A program made the position numbers and the translations under genes. 64,000 bases of DNA from Paragonimus skrjabini miyazakii (taxonomy: Eukaryota; Platyhelminthes; Trematoda; Plagiorchiida; Troglotrematidae), in NCBI GenBank assembly GCA_014338405.1, contig JTDE01000965.1:115729-179728 (forward strand). The letters are read 5' to 3'. This document shows, piece after piece, positions 51,321 to 61,400 of the stretch (the first letter of the stretch is position 1; the number at the start of each line of letters is the position of its first letter). The notes under the pieces were generated by a model. It was not told the origin of the DNA, did no database searches, and saw only the letters and a program-made list of their open reading frames with translations.

Positions 51321-54054
51321 TGGCTGCCGTGTCCACAACGGGATGAAACTGTTCATCATTGTGTATTGGTTTGTTTGGCAATACCCAAATAGATAAAAAT
51401 AACTGGTACAATTTAGAGCAGAACTGTTAACATGATGAAAAAGTAAGTCAAGTTTATATTAATTACCAACGGTGTTTAGTCAAGCGGTACAAAAAAGTAA
51501 ATTTCAATGAAGAGTATCCTGTAACGTCCGTTGACGTGTCCATTTTTCTTCCTCTTCCCATAAGATCGAGGTTTTCTTGCCAGTCGTAGCATACTTGATC
51601 TTTCGATCCAATAAAGTTATTTTATTCTCAGCTGCCGCTACGTGTCCGTAAACAATTTCCCCTGAACTAACTACCTTGTATACATGTCTATTCTCATTCA
51701 CGATTACATTTGCTTAATACTGCTCAGTATACATTCATCACGAGTTGATCAAGACAGTTATCTGACTCTGATGGACCTTGAGTTCGCAATTTTCGGCTGA
51801 ACATTTGTGACGTCAGTTTTTAACTCTATTAGTCACCTACAGTATCCGGTTTTTAGATGCTCAATCGTTTGGTGAAGGCTTAACCCTAACTTAGAACTAG
51901 AGCAGTTAGTAGACAGTGATGCCGTCTCTTGATTTGATAAATTCTTCTATCATTCACAATATAGCCTGACTAGGTTTGCGCAAACATTGACTGTTAATTT
52001 CATCCTAAACCATTACGAATGCTTCTCTAAATACTTCTCGTTTGGAACCGCATCCATTGTAAAAAAATTTCAACTAAATTTGTCATCGAAACTTCGACTC
52101 TGTGACAGCCAAGCTAGTTATTAAAAAATTTTCTTGATAAAACGGTAAATAGCTGAGTGCTTTAAATTTTCATCATATTGTAGGACAGTTCAGTCTATCG
52201 AATAACTCGCGATAATTCTAAGTATGGCCAACGCAACACCTCACCAGTCATGTAGAAACACGTCTCGCTGGTCATAGTTTCTTCAGAAAAGTAATTGGGT
52301 CTAAACTCATCGACACAAAATCCCCGACAGACAATGAGTCCTTTAGTCTCAAGCTCGAAATTTGGTTAGATTGCATGTGCAAAATTATCTCACCAAGACA
52401 TCGACAGATTAAGGTGAATGTCCAGGGCATTCAGTAAATTAAAGTTACTTTCATCGCTCCGAATAACCGATGTTCAGAAGTATTCTGTCCAGTCCTCATG
52501 TTTACACGCGTGTTTGAGGATCTTTCCTTAGTTCATTTTAAAAGTGACAGGAAACCTTCGTGAGCGGTGTTCATATATACCTATACCTTGAATTCACCGT
52601 CGTTTCGCTTGTATTGAGACAGTTTTCTGTGTACACCGTAAAGGACTGTAGGCAATGTCATGCTGAATTGCGTCTACTGCAGTGCACGGAACATACCATC
52701 CATAAAATACCTTTACCAAGTGTAGCAGGGTGCCGACCAGGTCTCCCTATGTAGGACATACTACATGCTTCTTTCAATTTCTTGCCGAACCGTCACACAG
52801 TTCGGTTTTTCGTTGCACGATTTTGTCAACCCACTATGTCATCTTACCAAATCTTTATTGCCTTGCAACATCAGTTGCACGTTCGATGGACATTTTCTTC
52901 ATTCTTGTAATCCTGTTTAATAAGAACAATGAGGCCAGGCAGTTTTGACATCTCAAATCAATTGTACCTTTATTGACTGTTATGCAACTGAGAGTTAGGG
53001 TGAAGTTCAAACATGAATTATTGTTATCCACTGCACTCAGATAAGACGAAACTTCATCGTAATTTACCAGGTTAATTAAGGAAACATGGAATGTCACCAA
53101 AGTTTTGAGTAACCCGAAAGTCCAACATTGTCTATCTTTTTGAAAACTAATAGTCTTCTTAATAGGTCGCACTCTATCAGTTATTATAAACCCGACTTCT
53201 TTTACCATCGCTTTACCAAATTTCAGTCATCAGTATAGTACAACTGCAACGATGCAGTCTTACTCATGAATAACTACCCGTTTTCAGCTCAGTGACAAAT
53301 CACCGTTGCCTGATTCATCCGTCCTTTAGGCGGGGCTCGGTAAATACGAGTCTCTCATCAAGAGTGTGTATACCACGACGAGCCCGACAGAGCTTTCGTG
53401 CTTCATTGATCTGTTGAACACTCATCGACCGTGTTGAAACAGCAGGTATGGTGGAGACTGTTCATTCTAGCAGCTAATGTTGCTTGACATAAATCAGTGT
53501 TCACCACAGCTACCCCTCCCCAACAGGTCATCCTTAATGCTACGGTGACAGTCGGAAATGTCGTGTGAAACGTGATCCCGGCTGCAGCCACGATCAGTGG
53601 TCATGCAACACTCGACTGTGTGGAGCAGTGGTCAGAACGGCCACTAACACGCAGCATCATCCGCACTTGAAAACCGTGAGTTCGCGCACACCAACGCACA
53701 TGTACACACACACATACACAACACGTGCTCCTATTCATTCAACCGTGATTTGAGTAAGCTTAAACTGATCAACAGATTGTTCGTTTCATCAGGGATCGAG
53801 CGAGGCTCACATAAAGACCAAAATAGACTTTAGAGTTGGTCGCAAACTTTTCACGTGCTTTGAATTGTAGTTGTATGACAATACTTGCTTAAACACACCG
53901 ATAGAGTCAGAATTATGTCGATTAGAGGCTGGTGGCCTAACCGTGACTGAATACAGGGCGAGATGAAATGTTAGTAATCCGTGACCTGTAGGACTGTATA
54001 TGATACTCAGCGAGGTAGCACTTACCTCTAAACCTGTGGTTTACATGAATTCAG

Positions 54055-54393
54055 AGCGTTAGATTGCTCTACTACTGAAAACGGAATTACGCTTCGTTGT
54101 TGTCAACGCATTCGTGTGTGTTTTGAAACGTGTATCAACGTATCATCTTGTCTACGTAACAAGTATACAGAGTTTCATATACCAGTGGTTAAACATTCGA
54201 TATTTGTAAGTTGGCCAACATTCTATTCAACCCGAAGGAATTGGTTATCTAGTCAACAGAAACGAATCGATCTGCTGAGTCTTTTTTCCGACAATTTGCC
54301 ACTTAGACTGGCTCTGTGTTTGGCATTAGTCTTTGTCTGTTTCCTTAATAAATTTTCCCACTTTCCAACAATACGCTTCATGCATTCCAACGG
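54055..54393 (+). other. Candidate upstream exon region of the receptor-like gene
   Basis: The frame is open from 54032 to a stop at 54395-54397. Two splice solutions connect it in phase to the next candidate exon. One ends at 54205 before GTAAGT (54206-54211) and joins 54802 in phase 0. The other ends at 54393 before GTAAAA and joins 54795 in phase 2. The longer version includes a hydrophobic helix-sized segment (ALCLALVFVCFLNKF, about 54306-54350). A candidate acceptor is attcag ending at 54054. No motif settles which is right, and neither may be. Confidence 0.2.
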
Positions 54394-54801
54394 GTAAAAC
54401 TTTTGCTTTCTGAATACTTACAATTTCATTGAATATAGAACGATTAACTCATTAAGCTTATGAGTCACACAATACTAACTAACATAAAGAAATTACTCAA
54501 GAGTTTTCAATTACAAAAAATCACTATCACCAACGACTGGCAGTTACTTTTACTTTGGTTTCTAATCAGTTTATGAATATGGAAGTCGAACTAAATAAGG
54601 AATAGCAGAAGAAAACTACCAGGTGCGTTTAAGTAGGAGCTATATCAACAGTTAGGTTGATATATCGAAATAAGTTTAGAAAGAGCCAACAACCCTCATC
54701 GGTCCAAGTGCCCAACGGTTTTTTTTATACATTACGTCAGGTTAACGCGTGCCTGTGAATAGTGAAATAATGCGTCGTGTGCTAAAGTATCCAGTCTACA
54801 G

Positions 54802-55010
54802 TACTTCATTACGGTTGTGCTGATACCGAATGCTATCCTGTACCATGCAACGGTATTCAAGGCCTCCATTTTGAACAAAACACTCCAAAGTTCTGTTGAC
54901 CGTAATCATCAGGAGCGCGGACAACTGTACCTTCTCAAGATATTGTGCACATCATCGAACCCATGTATACTTTTGTTGTACTGCTTGCACCGGACAGCCG
55001 ACAGAGAAAC
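54802..55010 (+). CDS. Candidate GPCR exon: last two transmembrane helices
   Basis: The acceptor is gtctacag (ending 54801) and the donor is a consensus GTAAGT (55011-55016). It is 69 codons plus two bases. The product has a helix with a central Pro (YFITVVLIPNAILYHA), a loop with a potential N-glycosylation site (NKT), and a second helix ending CTSSNPCILLLYCLHR. The arrangement resembles helices 6 and 7 of a rhodopsin-family G-protein-coupled receptor, with Pro in helix 6 and NP...Y in helix 7. The Trp of the usual CWxP is absent, and three extra residues sit between NP and Tyr, so the match is imperfect. Spliced to 55708 it continues into a helix-8-like segment. Confidence 0.35.
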
Positions 55011-55707
55011 GTAAGTAATCTTAATCGCAAGTAACTTGGTGTGCATAGCAATTCAGGGGCATACAAAAGTATCAAACAGAATCCAGTGAGAGGCTTGGTT
55101 AGTGCGGGAAGTTGTCACTTCTGGTTGTAAGCTTTATCAGCCACTACCGGGCCTACCTCATTCTGTAATTGGTTCAACAGATCACATTTGTTGATTGTAT
55201 CGGTTTGTCATCAACGTTTACCTAATCAGTCGTCAATTGAAATTGCCATCTCGACGAAACTGGGCGGTCAGTCCACCGTAAATGGATAACTGAACGATAC
55301 CCCATGATATGTACTCTAGCGTATATTGGAGTGATAATTACAGTATCCCCGTAAGGTTATCGTCTAGTTTTTGGCTGCCTGAAGTGGTGGTTATCGTACG
55401 TAATAACTGACTGCTTTCAGCATTCTATAGATAGAAATTCTGGACGCTTCGCGAAAAGTAAATGCTTCTGTCAAGCTGCGTTGAATAGGAACAGAAGTGT
55501 AAGTTAAGTAGTTCAATGAGAGACAAGAATATCCGTTGTCTCAAAAGCATACTGGTAGGCTTCGTTGTAATTTGAAAGCACCGCTTGTCGTTTCAGTATA
55601 ACTTGTGAATGAAGAACCATTTGAGACACAAAAACAGTTGTTTTTCGCTTAAATCGATGGACTAACCGTTCAGTTACATTACCGACAACGGCAACCATCC
55701 AACACAG

Positions 55708-55897
55708 GTTTACAGCTGAACTTAAATATGACATGGTAACCTGGACAAGTTCGGCTAGCAGCTCATCTCAGATTAATCACAATGTGCCAACGCCAGTTAA
55801 CACAGTAACCACCAGTGAATATGGGACTCTATACGATGAATACACTTCGGTAATTCCTGATGTTGCAAGCTTGCTTACAAGAAGAACTATAGACTGA
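55708..55897 (+). CDS. Candidate GPCR terminal exon: helix 8 and Ser/Thr-rich tail
   Basis: The acceptor is ccatccaacacag (ending 55707). The first base completes the Thr codon left by the exon ending at 55010, and the frame then runs 62 codons to tga at 55895-55897. The product starts FTAELKYD, has a run of Ser (SSASSSS), continues with EYGTLYDEYTSV and ends LLTRRTID. Across the junction, the Arg, Phe and Leu 8, 11 and 15 residues after the helix-7 Tyr match the helix-8 pattern of many receptors (FRxxFxxxL). A Ser/Thr-rich cytoplasmic tail is typical for receptor phosphorylation. The composition is convincing as protein; family assignment is tentative. Confidence 0.35.
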
Positions 55898-57196
55898 TGC
55901 TCACGCACTGCAGGTTTGATCTAGCCTAGAAAACTGACTCAGTTTAGACCAGGAAAAACTCGGTTTGAACCACAACTTTGTTAGTGGACAAAAAGGCACA
56001 TCAATGTTCCGCCCTCAGATCGTCGAGCGACTAGTAACTAGGCTTCGTGTGAAAAAGGTCAGGTGTTATAATCGTTTTGAAATAGGCATCTTCATGTTGC
56101 TGAGCGAGAAACTTCCTTTTAAAAAGATATCTAGATGACTTGACAACCAGTTGACATTTTGCTCAATTCTGTCTCTTCGATTTACCCTGGATGATGTCAG
56201 TGACTCTAGCTAGGTCAGGCACCAGTGAGGACTCACGAACACCACCCTTGGTCTTGTTCGTACTTTGACCTATATCAGTTCTCATGGTTACGTAACTGGG
56301 ATGAATTTCACTAGAATGCTAATTGGGTTGGTGCGCTCCGGTCCTTGGTCGTCGTGACAACCAGAACCATATTTGGCCAACTTATCAAACTATGAGGAAT
56401 GATTGTTCGTGTAGTTTCATTTTATTTTCCTATGAAGAAAATGAACTCGATAGAGTATGATGTAACGTGGACTCATCTAACTTGTACAACACTTAAGTGT
56501 ATAGCAAATTTCGCCTTTCTTCGCCCAAGCCAATTATTATGGAAGCAAAATATCAACGATTTGTTGGTTTTATAAGTCACATCTCTATACGAGCTGGGCT
56601 CCGAAACACCAACTCTCGTCTGTCGAGATTATCGTGCCAATCACTGTTCGTTCAGCTGACGCTAAACGTACCTGAACGCCGAATTATAGCCATATGTGAT
56701 TAGCGGACATGTTTTCCAGTCGCTTTACGACTAGGAGCCTATTTTCACCACAGCCCGAATTTTTCGGTTAGATTGAACTCAACAGACTTTATTTCGTCTG
56801 TTGAACGATGTTTTGTTTGGTTATTCATGAGCTGTCGCGAGCTGTTGTAATTGAAACACCACTAGTATTTAACCGCAACTGGCTTTCAAGCTCTATTACA
56901 CACAAGGGATTTTGGGTGAACTTCCTGAATTAGTGCCGTTAAACTCTGGTAGCAGCTACATTGCATAATTCCCACTTACATATGTTATTCCCACAGCATA
57001 CAAACCAGTAAAGCATGCACTTCAAGGTCCTTAGACAGAACTTTTATGAGAAACACAAGTCCACCATTAGCAATCAAGGGGTGCATAATCTTTCACTGCA
57101 GAAGTAGTATTCATACACAGTATAATAAAAACATAAGAATAGGAGTATACCAATAATAACAAGAGGGGCCGAAATTGTAAAAATATCTTTCTACAG

Positions 57197-57385
57197 ATTA
57201 CTAAAGTACTGCACGTTGGTGAACTCCCGATTGTTTTCACATTATTCGGGAGTATAACAAAAAATGCGTACAGAAATTACAAACCTAAAGGGTCGTGCTT
57301 CACATTAGGCGGCGACATTATACCTGAGGAATTCTCGAATGTCGATGAAGATGCATCTGGTGAGGATGGCTTAACAGAAGACTGA
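57197..57385 (+). other. Candidate exon with acidic end, + strand
   Basis: Follows a tctttctacag acceptor (ending 57196) and is open to tga at 57383-57385. The frame is open further upstream, from 57143. The translated end (GGDIIPEEFSNVDEDASGED) is acidic and protein-like. An alternative GTGAGG donor at 57360 would leave phase 1, exactly what the open segment starting at 58152 needs. Its phase-0 start also fits a GTAATT donor after 55849 in the receptor-like terminal exon. I do not recognise the sequence. Confidence 0.2.
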
Positions 57386-57427
57386 AGATTACTGGTGAGT
57401 AGTTGGGAATTTGTTTAATTTTAAGTT

Positions 57428-57735
57428 GAACATCACCCACAATTGATCGCAGCCGTCGCATTCCCATAAACTTTCCTGTCAGCCTCATCCGAAAAGAAGC
57501 ACTAGACTTGAGTTTCGCTATAATTAGAGCTCGTCAGTAGTGCATATCATCGCCGCTGCCGGGACTTCAACCACGGACACGCTGTTTATGAGGCAACCGT
57601 GTTTACCACTGCGCCATTGACCTCACATTAGGCACGAAAAAATTATTATATGTGAACACACAACCACTTTCGCTCGTGAGTACTGATCAGGTTGCCCGAT
57701 CGTCTCGATAGGAGACACATTTATTGCCTGTTAAC
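57428..57735 (-). mobile_element. tRNA-derived SINE, copy H, extended form
   Basis: The part to about 57645 is a near full-length family member: gaacatcacccacaattgat, ccgaaaagaagcactaga, gagtttcgctataattagag, gcatatcatcgccg, and the tRNA-like head ending cattgacctcacattaggca. Beyond it, similarity to copy D continues, with the shared 16-base ctcgataggagacaca at 57704-57719. It would sit in the intron between the candidate exons at 57197 and 58152. Confidence 0.7.
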
Positions 57736-58151
57736 TCCAGTCGATAACCCCGCGATTAGGACTGCCTAGACAGGACAAAATCTCTGATCTCAATAAACCT
57801 TCTAGGCGATAGGTTAGATTACTGAAGAGCTGTTGTCAGTGGCTATTACACTTTGGCAACCAATTCAGAGGGTGTAGAAGTGCACGAAAAGTATTAGCTT
57901 GCAACTGAACTATCAATTACACCATCTAAGCTTTCTGCAAATGGATTGGTTGGTACGCGCAGGCATAAACAAGTACGCTAAGGCACAGTGATCACATGGA
58001 GGAGCTTACTACCGAGGTTATTGTGCGAAACTAAACCACATTTCTCATTTCTTATTTAACAACTGCGAAAGCTTTTGTACAGAGGGAAGAATCAAACGCC
58101 CATTGGTTCTTGTCTTGTTTGGGTTGTTCAAAACTGCAAACTGTTTGGTAG

Positions 58152-58402
58152 GTAATAGAGGTGGAGGAAGAAGAGGACGAGGAAACAGATGCAAGGCAGA
58201 ACAACCGAGTCAAAGTGGAAACACTGGTATGCTGCATGTCAACAAACTCAGGGAGTATGTTGACACAAGTGATGAGCACACAAATGGACTACTGATGAGT
58301 AGTCAAGGTTTTAGCCACTTTCAGCGGGAATATAACACAGTTGATCCATTGGAATTTACAGGTGATCAATACGTATCCTATCGAGACGCTCGAGCACTCT
58401 AG
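58152..58402 (+). other. Candidate terminal exon with Gly/Arg-rich start
   Basis: Part of a frame open from 57992 to tag at 58400-58402. With an acceptor at gtttggtag (ending 58151) it begins NRGGGRRGRGNRCK, an RGG-like run made by a purine-rich repeat. It continues as a hydrophilic, protein-like sequence ending DQYVSYRDARAL. The phase matches the GTGAGG donor at 57360. No family is recognised and the acceptor is weak in pyrimidines. Candidate AATAAA signals follow at 59213-59218. Confidence 0.2.
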
Positions 58403-61400
58403 TAATTACTCACAAGTGAATGTGGTTATACGTCCAAATATGATAATTCGGTTGTGTCTATTGTTAGATCGCCTGATAAACGCATTATCACAGTACAAAT
58501 CTTGGACGCATTACTGGTGAGCTCTGACACGAGGAAAACCCAAGTATATTGTTTCTTCTTTAAGGGAACTTGCCGGAAGTTATGTGGGAATGCAAAATCC
58601 GAGATCAAATATGAGTAACGTTCAACTTGAAAATGTAAACAGACAGATGTTTGCACAGACAGCAACAAAAACAAAAGACAGACAGACAAACGCACGTGAC
58701 AACCTGTGAGAATGTTTTGGAGTCGTGACCATCAAGATTGTAACTTCGATTGACCCTTACCAATGGGACGATGCAGTGGAGTTTTGAACACCTTGATTCA
58801 GTCACTAGTAACCTCAGGGTTAGACAATGAGTAATCAAGACATCAAAACTTGAATTAGAAGTTGGGGCTACAAAATATTTTATCCATTCTGATCTTAATT
58901 AAACAAGCATATAGCAAACTATAGAATCTACATTTGATAGAAATACATATCTTACATCTGACCATTTGCAATCTTACGTGCCATCTGTGGTTGTAACTTA
59001 GATGAGACTTCTGTTTGTGTTGGCTTTGTTTAATCAGGTGAATATCTTATCTATCAACACCAGTTGGCTTGAACACAAGATTGATATCATTACAGATGTC
59101 ATTACAGAAGATAGATTGCATTTAAGTAGTATTTAATCGATCAATTAGTAGCTAATGGTTGGTCATGTAAGCACAACAGCTAGAGTGAGAAAACAAACAA
59201 ATGGTTGGCCATAATAAAAATGAAATTTGAGTGCAATGTATTTTTAAAATTGAGCCAGTTACAAATTTTGTTTGGTTGTGAAAGCTGCAACTAAATACGA
59301 GTGCTGTGAAAAGTTCACACTCCAGACTACATTTTACAGGTGTCTGTCTATTTTGAAGGAATTCTCCATTATTTGTTTGCGTAGTTGCCAGGGTGAAGCT
59401 GTGGGCAGATTGTGCATAGTTCCTCGATTGTCTCGTTGTTACTACTGCAGCCTGGGCTTCATTGATACCTAAAATAAAAGGAAGATTTTTACGACTAACA
59501 ACATTTTGGCTTGCTGTGTCATTAGGTTGATGTAGAAACCAATAAGAAATTGCAAACTTATGTCACTGCGGCTTACTTCAAGGTTTGTTGTGTAACACTG
59601 AATCTCCTGACATCCAACGACATAGATAATAAACATCAAAGTACACTGAAACAACATCCCATCAACTATGCGCATTCAATTACCCGTGAGACTGGGCCAG
59701 ATAGATATTTTCAGGTCGCAATTTTGAGATCATACTCTTACCAACTTAGCAACTTATTCGCCAAGGCACTGCTCAGCGCCTTCGTGATTTACTCAAGGTT
59801 CATACATATATCTTTTCTCCTTGCTTACACTTGGTTACCTTTCCGATTGTCTTGGATGATCTCGTTATCAACTGAGACTCCTTCTATTCTATTATGGGAT
59901 CAGTTGCAGGCAAGATGTACTTAGGTTTATCATACAAAGGGTATCCCACCAGCTGATGCTTATTACAGACTTCTAGCTACTGTGAAATGTTTTTCACTGG
60001 AAAGTTTAACCCCATTGCCGGTGCAGACACAAGAGTAATCATGGATAAAAACAAGTTAATTATAATGGGCGACACACAAAATGGACTCAGCGCCCAACTT
60101 GAAGAGAACAAACAGCCACATAAATAAATCAGTCGTGCTCTGATAAGAACATCAGAAGGCCCACAACTTAAATTTCAAACTGATTGAGCGTGAGACCTGC
60201 AGCACAAAAAATACCAATCTTAAAACGACGAAATCTGAGACCGAAACGTTTAGTGGATAACTTAAACAAGAGCTACTGAACACGGTGTTTAGGAAAAATA
60301 AAAACCCAGTGACACTTATAAACAAGAATAAAACAATAAAATTTTAAAAAGCATCAAAAATCACCAGCAGTCAAGTCCTAATATTATAGTAATGCCATAT
60401 CCCTCACGATGCACTCTTACATAAAAGGTGCAGGCTTCCGGCGGTTTGTAGCAACCTCATCGAGAAAAACGTTTCTTGGTCAGGTACTAAAGTACAGTAT
60501 TTATCATTATCCACCATTCCTTATACCGTATCACTGTACTTATCTATATACACCCATTTGTTGACATCATTCATACAGTTGTCTGATGATTTTCACACTA
60601 CTTTTAGACTTCTGTGGTTAATACGACAGGAAACGAGAGTTTCTGTGTACCGTCCATCGCTTTTTATTTTCAATTGAACTGTTAGCCTGTGTGATGACTC
60701 CATATTTTTAAAAACCTTCCAATGCTCAGTGTTGCCTTCTACTTCTCATCTGGGAGTATTTACCCGACATCGTTTGGATCGGTATTCTGATATTGTCTTT
60801 CTCTAATGTATGTTGCTCTTTTCAAACTGACGCGTTTGATCTGCGCGCACTTCATTTCTGTTACCGCTACAGTTTTGAATGACTGTCATTTGTATAATCA
60901 ATCAGGATAGACATTATCAGATTTTTTGCTGATCTTGTTTCATTCAGAAACCATGTAACATAGCAGCCAGTAAAGCAGATTTGGTTTTTACGTACCTGAT
61001 TCGAATTAATGTGTTTCAAACATTCCCGTTGGTCAGACTTGCCTAAACAAATACATGCAGCTTCGCAATGGTCGTCAAAAGTGTCTTTGGATATGTCCAC
61101 TATTTTATTGATGCCCCACTACATGTAATTCTGGAGACATTTCTAGATATATGCTAAATGACAGTGTAATGATAGTGAAACGATTTGTCTGGTCAACAGT
61201 GGCGTTGGTGGACTTCAGCGTGTACTGTTCGAAAAAGTTCTCCCGGGTCAGTCGATCCCATGGATGATTTGGTGGATTCCGTATGAGACCGTGGGATGGG
61301 TGGGTAACAGAGTCCAAGTGTGAAATTTCCGAGCTCCCGGCGTAGCATTGTGGCTCAACCGGTAGAGCGCTTGTCTCAGTTGAAAATACTGTTTCTGTCG

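Larger units (their letters stand above)
38200..54000. other. Mostly unassigned DNA downstream of Dlx
   Basis: No gene could be identified with certainty. It contains SINE copies F, G and a probable degenerate copy I, tRNA-like sequences at 40264 and 51262, two short tandem repeats, and several open segments listed separately (40459-40713, 46683-46889, 48535-48689). Minus-strand frames at 42492-42764 (90 codons) and 47420-47809 (129 codons) have no recognisable domain and no supporting signals that I can see. Confidence 0.5.

Noticed and set aside
53403..53750. A G+C-richer patch with a tRNA A-box-like gtggagcagtggtcag near 53619
   Set aside because: No convincing B box at the right spacing, and the minus-strand ORF has no recognised domain.
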